DNA from: Caryophanales bacterium
GTDB taxonomy: Bacteria; Bacillota; Bacilli; JARBTR01
Reading direction: 5' to 3'
Assembly (NCBI GenBank): GCA_029240105.1
Contig: JARBTR010000005.1
Span: 124,001-188,000, forward strand
DNA: 64,000 nt
Positions 26,241 through 33,706 of the stretch are shown in pieces. Under the pieces are notes generated by a model. That model had not been told where the DNA came from, made no database searches, and saw only the letters and a list, made by a program, of their open reading frames with translations. The translations under genes and the position numbers were made by a program. How positions within the stretch are numbered: the stretch's first letter is position 1; every line of letters begins with the position of its first letter.

Positions 26241-26382
26241 CCCCTTATTATTCCAAGTTATATCGATTTTTTATAGCACATTGTTTGAAGGTTTTTCAGC
26301 ACACTTCAAAACCTTCCATAAATGGAGCACTTTTGATGGTAATGTTGAAAAGTATGTATCCGAAAATAGTAACCAGTCAAAA

Positions 26383-26724
26383 CTATGCTTTTTTATCTAA
26401 TAATAAACCAGTATATTCTGTCATTGCTGCAAAAATATCAAGAAGCTTTTTGGAAGGAATTTCACTTACCACCTGATTAGTGTTTTCATCAACTACAACA
26501 GCATAGTACTCATTCAATCCTTCATGAAACTTGTAGGCAAGTTGCGTACTGGTTCCTTTTAGGAACTCATTTACACTTTTAACCACTTTTTCCGCCTGTT
26601 CCTTTGACAAATCTGAATTGGGTTGTTCTTGCTCTCTTTCGGAGTTGACTTTAATATTTCGAACACTATCAATTTGATCTACTTTCAAATCTGGCATTTG
26701 ATTCGTTACACTTGATAACTTCAT
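26383..26724 (-). CDS. flaG: FlaG family flagellar protein
   Basis: 113-aa protein. The FlaG domain is at about 50-110 (YKFHEGLNEYYAVVVDENTN, then VVSEIPSKKLLDIFAAMTEY). FlaG proteins influence filament length. The ATG follows GGAGGT and a perfect SigD promoter lies 40-66 bases upstream. It is separated from fliD by a terminator, so it is a single-gene SigD unit. Confidence 0.92.
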   Translation of the reverse strand: MKLSSVTNQMPDLKVDQIDSVRNIKVNSEREQEQPNSDLSKEQAEKVVKSVNEFLKGTSTQLAYKFHEGLNEYYAVVVDENTNQVVSEIPSKKLLDIFAAMTEYTGLLLDKKA

Positions 26725-26763
26725 AAATTACCTCCTCAAAAATCTTTTTTTAATTATCGGCAA

Positions 26764-26790
26764 ATGGAAAAAAAAGTTTAATTTTCCAAT
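26764..26790 (-). promoter_or_regulatory. SigD promoter of flaG (exact consensus)
   Basis: Minus strand TAAA (26787-26790), 15 bases, GCCGATAA (26764-26771). This is the best SigD match in the window. Confidence 0.92.
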
Positions 26791-26800
26791 AAAAAAATAC

Positions 26801-26830
26801 CACAGTAGAGGTTACTGTGGCAGAAAATAT
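26801..26830 (-). terminator. Terminator after fliD
   Basis: An 8-bp stem CCACAGTA / TACTGTGG with a 5-base loop is followed on the minus strand by TTTTTTT after one A, 59 bases past the fliD stop and just ahead of the flaG promoter. Confidence 0.88.
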
Positions 26831-26888
26831 TAATATTTTTAAAAAATTACTTTTCATCAATGAAATGCGATTCAAACAAGTTAATCAA

Positions 26889-28466
26889 TTAATAGCCTTG
26901 CCCACTTGACATTTGCGAGCCTAACCACGAACTTTGAGAACTGTATTTTTGAAATGCCTTTTCCATAGCGGCAAATTGTCTATAATACCGATCTTCCAAT
27001 AGCTGGAATTTACTGGTTTCAGAGCCGATCTTTGTTTGAAGTCCAGTCAGTAATTTACCAATTGTACTTTGATCATATTGAGACGCCCCGCCAGCCCCAG
27101 CTTTAGTTGTTAGATTTTTAGCCACTTGAGAGATATGTTCAGTGATCGTGTTAAGCAAACCGCTCGTCCCATCAGTTGTTGTACCCGATTGATTAAATAA
27201 CTTTTGTACTCCATCAGGATCAGCTTGAATTGCTTCCTTTAACTTCTTTTCATCTACAGTTAATTTACCTTTATCTAAGTAATTCTGCGAAGAAATACCA
27301 ATCGAAGACAGAGAGTTATAAACACTTCCCGTGTTTACTTTAGAGTTCATAGTATTTCTTAAATTGTTTAAGAGATTACCAAGTATACTGTCACCACGTA
27401 ATAATCCACTTTTAGCCTTTGATTCCCATTGATCAATCTGTTTTTCACTCATCTCTTCCCGCTGTTCATCAGTAAGCGGAAGGTAGTCCTTATAGACTGG
27501 TTCATTAATTGATTTATTTAACTTACTTAAAATATCATTATAACTAGTAATGATGTCCTTGATATTTTTTACTACTGCATCATTATCTTGAGAAACATTA
27601 ACTGTTGCAGTAGTTGGCACCCCATTAGAATCAACGGTTGGACTTTTAAATGTCCAACTAATCCCCATAATTGTTGCAGTGTTTGAAGTTAGGGAAGTAA
27701 TTGGATTGCCATTAAATAAGATATTTGCATTTTGTCCACTTGCTGAACAAGTAGTAGTGGTACCTGCAGGCTGCCCGAGATACTTCTCTAAGAAAGTCTG
27801 CGCTGAAGCTGCATCTGAACCAGCTTGTACACTTACTCCAATCTTCTCCGTTACACCAGTGTTTTTAGTTTTAATAATAAGTTGCTTCAAATTAGAATCA
27901 TAAATTGCCTGCAAACCTAAGCTTTTACCAGAAACCGAATCTATTGCACTATTAATCTTGCTGACAATATCACTAATTTTATCTGTTGTAGGATTTATAT
28001 CTAACTTATAAGTCTTCGCAGGGTCATCATTAACCATTAAATTAAGACTAAAACTACCCGTCAGTGAAAAAGCACCTTGAGTATCAAGAGTTTTTGTAGA
28101 ATCAACAATTAAGTCTTTTCCAGTGAAGCTAGCCGATTGCGCTAACTGGTTAACTTGAATATTATAGGACCCGGCAACGGCGCCACCACTACCTGTTGCA
28201 GATATAGCATTAGGTTGGCTAGAATTAGTCGCAAAGGCATTAAATGTTGATGACAACTTTGCGTTAAATACAGTGGATCGGAAAGCAAATAAATCACTAT
28301 TCCATTGTCGATAACTTTCACTAAGCCACAAATTCTTTTGCTGCTTCTGTTTGATTTGATCGATTTTAGCCTGTTGACCAGCCATTAATTTTTTGACTAA
28401 TGTATCTGTATCCATTCCGGAAGCTATACCGGTTATTCTATTCAGTGAAGACGGATTGATTGACAT
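26889..28466 (-). CDS. fliD: Filament cap protein FliD (HAP2)
   Basis: 525-aa cap protein. The N-terminus (LNRITGIASGMDTDTLVKKL, about 8-27) and the C-terminal helix (QFAAMEKAFQKYSSQSSWLG) are characteristic. FliD folds flagellin monomers at the filament tip. It is transcribed alone from its own SigD promoter, unlike the fliD-fliS-fliT operon of B. subtilis. The ATG follows GGAGGAAA. Confidence 0.95.
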   Translation of the reverse strand: MSINPSSLNRITGIASGMDTDTLVKKLMAGQQAKIDQIKQKQQKNLWLSESYRQWNSDLFAFRSTVFNAKLSSTFNAFATNSSQPNAISATGSGGAVAGSYNIQVNQLAQSASFTGKDLIVDSTKTLDTQGAFSLTGSFSLNLMVNDDPAKTYKLDINPTTDKISDIVSKINSAIDSVSGKSLGLQAIYDSNLKQLIIKTKNTGVTEKIGVSVQAGSDAASAQTFLEKYLGQPAGTTTTCSASGQNANILFNGNPITSLTSNTATIMGISWTFKSPTVDSNGVPTTATVNVSQDNDAVVKNIKDIITSYNDILSKLNKSINEPVYKDYLPLTDEQREEMSEKQIDQWESKAKSGLLRGDSILGNLLNNLRNTMNSKVNTGSVYNSLSSIGISSQNYLDKGKLTVDEKKLKEAIQADPDGVQKLFNQSGTTTDGTSGLLNTITEHISQVAKNLTTKAGAGGASQYDQSTIGKLLTGLQTKIGSETSKFQLLEDRYYRQFAAMEKAFQKYSSQSSWLGSQMSSGQGY

Positions 28467-28546
28467 CTGATTTCCTCCATTCGACCTAACTATATATAAA
28501 AAATTACTAAAAGTTAAATTAAATCTTTAAATCTCTAATATAGATA

Positions 28547-28573
28547 GTATCGGTAAATACTTGTGAAAGTTTA
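28547..28573 (-). promoter_or_regulatory. SigD promoter of fliD
   Basis: Minus strand TAAA (28570-28573), 15 bases, ACCGATAC (28547-28554). It is 81 bases upstream of the fliD ATG. Confidence 0.88.
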
Positions 28574-28631
28574 GATAGTAATAGTGTAACTTATTTTATA
28601 GGTTTGAAATGATAAATTTTACTAACTTATG

Positions 28632-28667
28632 ATAAAAAGAAAAAAGATCGCTTTTTTTACGATCCTT
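28632..28667 (-). terminator. Terminator of the glycosyltransferase gene
   Basis: The stem GATCG / CGATC (plus flanking A-T pairs) with a 9-base A-rich loop is followed by TTTTTTCTTTTT on the minus strand, about 100 bases after the stop at 28770. Confidence 0.7.
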
Positions 28668-28769
28668 CTCATGAAACTTCACTTTTGTATTTCTTTTTAT
28701 ACCTACAATTGCGACGAGTATTCTCAAGGTATTCTAACCGGATTTTTTGGAAGTATTAAAGAAATTCTC

Positions 28770-30698
28770 TTAACTCTGCATACTTTTCAACCATTTACAG
28801 TCTGGGAAGTGATGCAACGCAAGATTTACTATTAAAGACTTTTTCTCAACCTCAAATTCTTTTTTATTCATTATTTCAACCGCATATTTAAAGAATCTAA
28901 AATCGTATTGTTCCTTTTCTAGCGCTAATAAAATGTATTCTATAGCATCTTCTAAATACTCACATTGCATGAAACCAACAATGATATTTAAATACGCTTC
29001 GGAGTCAAGTTGATTTACATCACATTCATTATATAAGTCTATTGCTAAATCAGTAAATTCATATTGATAAAGTAGGTTCCCTATTCCTAAATTAATAGAA
29101 GTGTCAAAGTTGTTCTTTTTTAAAAGTAGTTTCTCAAACAGTTCATATCTTTGTAAATGAATACATCGCTCCAATAAAGCAATATAGAGTTTTTCATTTG
29201 GTTTAGAAGAAATGGAGTCTTTAGCTAAGAGCTCAAAAAATATCTTAGCTTCCTTATCGGGTACTAGATTATATAAAGTAACCAAAAAGTCTTTATTTGC
29301 TTCTAAAGCATAGATTGTTAAATCATACAAATCTATAAACCCAGTTTTCAACACCCCATCAAGATTTGTAATAGTTTCTACTTTTATAAAATCAGATAAT
29401 AGACTATAGTTTCCTATTAATTGACCAATTTTTATTTCTATAGATTTTTTTACAGTGGTTTCATCTTTAAGTTTTTCTAAATACTTTTGAGCTAAAAAAG
29501 CTTGATTTAATTTGGTTGAAACCCAAATCATATTAATAATATCTTGATGATCCTTTATCCACATTTTATCTTCAATGAATTGATAGATCTCCTCAACCGA
29601 TACGGATTTCAACATTATTTCTATGACTTTGTAAAGAATTTCTCTGGATTTGGTATTTATATTTAAAGCTTTTACGTAATGGTAAATTGCTTTATTAAAC
29701 TCTTTCTGTTCAAAATAAATTTTCCCAAGATACTGATGAGGATGAAATTCTGAAAAATCAATACTGGTAATGGTCTTAGAATAATAATCTTTATTATTCA
29801 GCAGATCCTCAAATTCTTCAATTGCCTCATCATATCGATGTTGCAGCATATATACATTTGCTTTTAAACATTTAAAGTCTGGTGAATGTGTAAAGTTTTT
29901 CCCCTTTTTATAAATCATATCCAGCGCTTCCTTATATCGTTCTAATGCTATTAAACAATTAACCGTTAGTACAATACAAAAGGGAACCCATGTAATTTGA
30001 ATATTTGGTTGTTTCTTATGAGCGGTTACATATGATTCTAAGGCTTTATTAACTTCACCAGCTGAAAAATATTCATTGCCCAGATTAAAATAATCAAAGG
30101 CAGTTCGAGCTGCAAGACTACTCTGTTTCTCAATTAAATCTTTATTTCTTTCACCTTTATTTTTTTCTTTTACCGTATTTTTGAGGTAACCTGAATGATA
30201 AAGAATTAAATTGGAACTACCTACAAGTAAATCTCCATTTTCTTTTTTTAATTGTTCATGAATTGTCCGAAAGAAATGAATGGAGGGGTTATTTTTATAA
30301 ATTCTTATACTTTTATGCTGTACGATTCTCTCAGCGTTCTCCCCAGTAAAATTATATATATTCACTTCAAAAGCATCGATAGTTTGTTTAATTTTCTTGA
30401 GCTCTTCTATTGCATTTTTTAGATTGTCTCCATCAACATATTCATCTGCATCAAGAACTAAGATCCATTTACCTGAAGCCTTAGATTGTGCAAAGTTACG
30501 TGCATCAGAAAAACTATTAGTCCACTCGAAATTGTATACATGACTAACATAGTTCTGTGCAATTTCTTTCGTTCTATCAGTTGAACCTGTATCTACAACA
30601 ATTATTTCATCTACTATATTGTGAACAGAATCTAGACAGCGTTTAAGCACCAGCTCTTCATTTTTTACAATTAAACACAATGATAAAAACGGTTTCAT
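28770..30698 (-). CDS. Glycosyltransferase family 2 with TPR repeats, candidate flagellin glycosyltransferase
   Basis: 642-aa cytoplasmic protein. Residues 1-200 form a GT-A domain of the SunS/GT2 type (SLCLIVKNEELVLKRCLDSV, DTGSTDRT, DxD as DAD at 83-85). The rest is helical tetratricopeptide-like repeats (for example AAYL/FNLGNEYFSAGEVNKALE). Enzymes of this layout glycosylate proteins or peptides. It lies directly behind hag and before fliD, which makes flagellin its likely acceptor. The start is the ATG after AAAGGGGAAA. No promoter is visible between it and the hag terminators, so it may depend on read-through. Confidence 0.82.
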   Translation of the reverse strand: MKPFLSLCLIVKNEELVLKRCLDSVHNIVDEIIVVDTGSTDRTKEIAQNYVSHVYNFEWTNSFSDARNFAQSKASGKWILVLDADEYVDGDNLKNAIEELKKIKQTIDAFEVNIYNFTGENAERIVQHKSIRIYKNNPSIHFFRTIHEQLKKENGDLLVGSSNLILYHSGYLKNTVKEKNKGERNKDLIEKQSSLAARTAFDYFNLGNEYFSAGEVNKALESYVTAHKKQPNIQITWVPFCIVLTVNCLIALERYKEALDMIYKKGKNFTHSPDFKCLKANVYMLQHRYDEAIEEFEDLLNNKDYYSKTITSIDFSEFHPHQYLGKIYFEQKEFNKAIYHYVKALNINTKSREILYKVIEIMLKSVSVEEIYQFIEDKMWIKDHQDIINMIWVSTKLNQAFLAQKYLEKLKDETTVKKSIEIKIGQLIGNYSLLSDFIKVETITNLDGVLKTGFIDLYDLTIYALEANKDFLVTLYNLVPDKEAKIFFELLAKDSISSKPNEKLYIALLERCIHLQRYELFEKLLLKKNNFDTSINLGIGNLLYQYEFTDLAIDLYNECDVNQLDSEAYLNIIVGFMQCEYLEDAIEYILLALEKEQYDFRFFKYAVEIMNKKEFEVEKKSLIVNLALHHFPDCKWLKSMQS

Positions 30699-30734
30699 CC
30701 TGTTTTTCCCCTTTTGATTAAATCTATAAATCTT

Positions 30735-30776
30735 TAAAAAAATATCGTGTCACCGTACAACAGGTGACACGATATT
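30735..30776 (-). terminator. Second terminator between hag and the glycosyltransferase gene
   Basis: A 14-bp perfect stem AATATCGTGTCACC / GGTGACACGATATT with an 8-base loop and T run on the minus strand. It ends about 40 bases before the glycosyltransferase ATG. Confidence 0.92.
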
Positions 30777-30784
30777 TTTTTAAA

Positions 30785-30805
30785 CCAACCCTCTAAGAGG
30801 GTTGG
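30785..30805 (-). terminator. First terminator after hag
   Basis: The stem CCAACCCTCT / AGAGGGTTGG lies 9 bases after the hag stop. The downstream tract is TTTAAAAAAA, so this hairpin may mainly stabilise the abundant hag mRNA, with the next hairpin terminating it. Confidence 0.75.
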
Positions 30806-30813
30806 AAGAAATA

Positions 30814-31641
30814 TTATCCACGAAGTAATTGAAGAACTTGTTGTGGTTGTTGGTTAGCTTGAGCCAACATAGCTTGAGCAGCTTGAGAAAGGATACTAGC
30901 TTTAGATTGTTGCATCATTTCTTTCGCCATGTCTACGTCACGGATACGTGATTCAGCATTACTGATGTTTTCAGAAGAAGCATCAAGGTTATTTACTGTG
31001 TGCTCTAAACGGTTTTGAGTAGCACCCATTTGAGCGCGCTCATCGTTAACCAATTTAATAGCTGCATCAATTGTTGAAATAGCTGCAGTAGATACTGAAC
31101 TGCTTGTTGATAAGTTCACAGCATTAACTCCTAATGCAGTTGCATCCATATCAGCAAATGTTACTGTTAAAGTTTGAGTAGTGTTTGCACCAATTTGGAA
31201 TGTGAATGCACCAGTTGTACCACCAGTTGCATCAAGTAAGTTTTGTGTATTGAATTGAGTAGTTGTTGCAATTCTATCGATTTCAGCGATTAAGCTTGCG
31301 TTTTCTTTTTGAATCTCAGAACGATCTGCTCCTGTATTTGTATCATTAGAAGATTGAACTGCTAATTCACGCATACGTTGTAGGATAGAAGTTGTTTCGT
31401 TTAATCCACCTTCTGCTGTTTGAATCATAGATACAGCGTCTTGTGCGTTACGGCTAGCTTGATCTAAACCGCGGATTTGTCCTCTCATTTTTTCAGAGAT
31501 TGCAAGACCTGCTGCATCATCTCCTGCACGGTTGATACGAAGACCAGAAGATAATTTCTCCATAGATTTAGCTTGTGCTGCGTTGTTAACACCTAACTGA
31601 CGAAGTGAATTTGATGCCATCAAATTGTGATTGATTCTCAT
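30814..31641 (-). CDS. hag: Flagellin (Hag)
   Basis: Filament subunit of 275 aa. The conserved D0/D1 N-terminus (MRINHNLMASNSLRQLGVNN, then KLSSGLRINRAGDDAAGLAI) and the C-terminus (MLAQANQQPQQVLQLLRG) are intact. The short central region is Thr/Ala/Ser-rich and could carry O-glycans. The very strong AGGAGG lies in the loop of a small hairpin at 31646-31663. No SigD promoter is visible in the 98 bases between csrA and hag; the two SigD promoters upstream of csrA are the only good candidates. Confidence 0.97.
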   Translation of the reverse strand: MRINHNLMASNSLRQLGVNNAAQAKSMEKLSSGLRINRAGDDAAGLAISEKMRGQIRGLDQASRNAQDAVSMIQTAEGGLNETTSILQRMRELAVQSSNDTNTGADRSEIQKENASLIAEIDRIATTTQFNTQNLLDATGGTTGAFTFQIGANTTQTLTVTFADMDATALGVNAVNLSTSSSVSTAAISTIDAAIKLVNDERAQMGATQNRLEHTVNNLDASSENISNAESRIRDVDMAKEMMQQSKASILSQAAQAMLAQANQQPQQVLQLLRG

Positions 31642-31645
31642 AATT

Positions 31646-31663
31646 AATTTTCCTCCTAAAATT
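31646..31663 (-). promoter_or_regulatory. hag leader hairpin with the Shine-Dalgarno sequence in its loop (candidate CsrA site)
   Basis: Minus strand AATTTT (31658-31663), loop AGGAGG (31652-31657), AAAATT (31646-31651). CsrA dimers bind GGA in hairpin loops and block ribosome access; in B. subtilis a CsrA site overlaps the hag Shine-Dalgarno sequence. The stem is all A-T and therefore weak. Confidence 0.6.
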
Positions 31664-31739
31664 GTTTTTAGTTAATTATTTATTAAAAAGCCTATGGCTG
31701 TTTAATCTGATTAAAAATTGTGAATTTAACAAGAATGAC

Positions 31740-32114
31740 TTAACTGGTAAACCTTAATGATTTGTGAGTTATTTGACGCTTTAAAGAATGATCAATCTGT
31801 TTTCCCTTAGGATATATTTCTTCACGAAAAACAGAAATTTCTTTTGGAGCATCAATCGCGAACCGTATTAAACCTGTCTCGGTCTGGATAACGCTAACTT
31901 TTATTGATTCACCAATTTGTATGGTTTCACCAATGATTCGAGCCTTTTTTTTAAATTTCTCCAAATTATTTGGAATTTGTTTGACTCTATTAAATTCAAT
32001 ATCCAAAGGAGCATCTATAGCAATCTCTAAGTTTGAACCTTTTTGGAGGAGGGTGATTTTAATTTCATCCACAATAATGACGGATTCCCCAACATCTCTG
32101 CCTATGATCAGCAT
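31740..32114 (-). CDS. csrA: Tandem-duplicated CsrA, single-chain translational regulator
   Basis: 124 aa from ATG 32114 (GGGGGAAG 7 bases upstream; a start at 32138 is less likely), against 61-75 aa for ordinary CsrA. Residues 1-48 are one CsrA unit (MLIIGRDVGESVIIVDEIKI and IAIDAPLDIEFNR). Residues 54-103 are a second (IIGETIQIGESIKVSVI, FAIDAPKEISVFREEIYPKG). A basic 20-residue tail follows. Unit 1 keeps strand 1 with the Arg6 equivalent but lacks the EE after the Arg44 equivalent. Unit 2 keeps REEI but its strand 1 is replaced by Lys-rich linker. CsrA normally acts as a homodimer that represses hag translation and is antagonised by FliW. It is transcribed from two SigD promoters and ends 98 bases before hag. 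Confidence 0.9.
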   Translation of the reverse strand: MLIIGRDVGESVIIVDEIKITLLQKGSNLEIAIDAPLDIEFNRVKQIPNNLEKFKKKARIIGETIQIGESIKVSVIQTETGLIRFAIDAPKEISVFREEIYPKGKQIDHSLKRQITHKSLRFTS

Positions 32115-32238
32115 TTTTGACTTCCCCCAAATCTTCATTCAGTGTTGCGATGAACCTTTACCGAGGTCTAACTTATGAAAAGTACTCTGTTGTTAAATGC
32201 CACTTCCTTACTTACAAGATAATTCTTGGTATTAGGTA

Positions 32239-32265
32239 TTATCGGATTTTGTTGAATTTTGTTTA
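32239..32265 (-). promoter_or_regulatory. Proximal SigD promoter of csrA-hag
   Basis: Minus strand TAAA (32262-32265), 15 bases, TCCGATAA (32239-32246). It lies 125 bases before the csrA ATG. Confidence 0.85.
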
Positions 32266-32379
32266 GCGTTTTTAAAAAAAAGTTTTTACCCAGAATTTCT
32301 TGTTTATTTTATTGGCAATTCAAGAATTGGTTTAGTAGTAAACTATTTTTTAGTTTTACGACCAACTTCTTACTAAATC

Positions 32380-32406
32380 TTATCGGTGGTATCAAAATAT
32401 AGTTTA
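32380..32406 (-). promoter_or_regulatory. Distal SigD promoter of csrA-hag
   Basis: Minus strand TAAA (32403-32406), 15 bases, ACCGATAA (32380-32387). It lies just after the terminator of the sugar operon, 141 bases upstream of the proximal promoter. Confidence 0.85.
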
Positions 32407-32421
32407 GTAATTTTTCAAAAA

Positions 32422-32457
32422 AAATAAAAAAGAGACGAAATTATTCGTCTCTTTTTG
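32422..32457 (-). terminator. Terminator of the CDP-sugar/glycosyltransferase operon
   Basis: A 9-bp stem AGAGACGAA / TTCGTCTCT with loop ATTA, flanked by A and T runs on both sides, so it may work in both directions. It lies 139 bases after the rfbG stop. Confidence 0.88.
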
Positions 32458-32595
32458 TAAAAACTATTGAGAATTTAATAGTCTCACACTAGTTTTTGAT
32501 TTATTTTGATTTAATTTTAATTTGTACAGTATTAGCTCAACTCTTTTATCATTAGGCTGATTTGAATGTAAAAACTCGACACAGTCTTCTGCTTG

Positions 32596-33666
32596 TTACA
32601 TGTAAACTAACTGCTTATTGATTATATCAAGAATTTGGTTTTCCATTACTTCTTTAACTTTGCCACTTTCAAACGCATGTACAAATTCGATGGTTTTATA
32701 AACCGCTTCATCAAGTGTGGTGGATGGTTCCCATCCAAGCTCACTTTGAATCTTTTCAATACTTAACATCAGAAGTGGGTTTTCATGGTATACATTCATA
32801 CTTGTATCCACTTCCCATGATAACCCTTTTCCCCAGTGCTTGCAGAACAAATCGACTAGTTGATAATTTGGTAAACAATCGTTAGGTAATGGACCAATAT
32901 TATAACTAGTAAATACCTTAGGCAGATTATAATGTTTTTCGATCATAAATAAATAAGCATGAACTGCGTCTAAAACAAACTGATAAGGACGTACTGCGTG
33001 TGGATTTCGTATAATAATCGGTCCACCATTCTGAGCAAACCGAATACAGTCCGGAATGATTCTGTTTTCTGAAACATCTCCTCCACCAATTACATTCCCA
33101 CTTCTAGCTGTAATGACTGTTAAATCTCTTGAATGAAAAAAAGAATTATAATAGCTACTAGTCACTAACTCTGAACAGGCTTTACTGTCAGCATAAGGAT
33201 CATGCCCACCCAATTTTTCATCTTCCAAAAAGGCGTGCGACCCACAAACTGGCTTGTAAACTTTATCCGTTGTTACATTTAAAAAAAGCTTAGTTGAAGT
33301 GTTTTTTCTGATACATTCCAGAACATTTACAGTGCCCATGACATTTACTTCATAAGTTTCTCTTGGCCGATGGTAACTTTCAATAACTAGTGGTTGAGCA
33401 GCCATATGAATAACAATTTCAGGTTCAAACTCTATAAACAATTTTTCCAAACTAGCTATATCTCGTATATCACCTATAACATGTTTTTCTAGTAAATTCA
33501 CACTATCAGAAATGTAGAAAAGCGAATCACTTCTTTCAGGAAATAGAGAATATCCTGCTATTCTAGCACCTTGCATCGAAAGCATCTTACACATCCAACT
33601 TCCCTTAAATCCTGTGTGACCTGTTACTAAAACCTTTTTATTTTTAAAAAAATCCATCAACATCAC
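32596..33666 (-). CDS. rfbG: CDP-glucose 4,6-dehydratase
   Basis: 356-aa short-chain dehydrogenase that converts CDP-glucose to CDP-4-keto-6-deoxyglucose. The Rossmann motif VTGHTGFKGSW (about 14-24), the catalytic region NVTTDKVY (about 130-137) and the YADSKACSE (YxxxK) motif at about 158-166 match the RfbG type; TGHTGFKGSWL is characteristic of CDP-glucose dehydratases. It is the last gene of the operon started by rfbF, its substrate supplier. The ATG at 33666 follows AAGGAATG. Confidence 0.9.
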   Translation of the reverse strand: MMLMDFFKNKKVLVTGHTGFKGSWMCKMLSMQGARIAGYSLFPERSDSLFYISDSVNLLEKHVIGDIRDIASLEKLFIEFEPEIVIHMAAQPLVIESYHRPRETYEVNVMGTVNVLECIRKNTSTKLFLNVTTDKVYKPVCGSHAFLEDEKLGGHDPYADSKACSELVTSSYYNSFFHSRDLTVITARSGNVIGGGDVSENRIIPDCIRFAQNGGPIIIRNPHAVRPYQFVLDAVHAYLFMIEKHYNLPKVFTSYNIGPLPNDCLPNYQLVDLFCKHWGKGLSWEVDTSMNVYHENPLLMLSIEKIQSELGWEPSTTLDEAVYKTIEFVHAFESGKVKEVMENQILDIINKQLVYM

Positions 33667-33706
33667 ATTCCTTGAATTTAGTCATCACAGTCACGCATTA
33701 TCAATT

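Larger units (their letters stand above)
26049..26382. other. Intergenic region between flaG and flgM
   Basis: 334 bases holding the flgM SigD promoter, the terminator at 26205-26240 and an unexplained 9-bp inverted repeat (GAAGGTTTT 26287-26295 / AAAACCTTC 26308-26316). I see no convincing coding sequence; a short plus-strand frame here is a shadow running into flaG. Confidence 0.6.
28467..28769. other. Intergenic region between fliD and the TPR glycosyltransferase gene
   Basis: 303 bases holding the fliD leader and SigD promoter (28547-28573) and the terminator of the glycosyltransferase gene (28632-28667). I see no convincing coding sequence on either strand. Confidence 0.6.
32115..32595. 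other. Intergenic region between csrA and the CDP-sugar operon
   Basis: 481 bases holding the csrA leader, two SigD promoters (32239-32265, 32380-32406) and the terminator of the sugar operon (32422-32457). I see no further coding sequence. Confidence 0.7.

Noticed and set aside
26285-26476. 63-codon plus-strand frame downstream of flaG
   Set aside because: Antisense to flaG, no ribosome binding site, no recognisable protein features.
31664-31739. A SigD promoter directly before hag
   Set aside because: TAAA motifs are present but the sequence 15 bases downstream does not resemble CCGATA.
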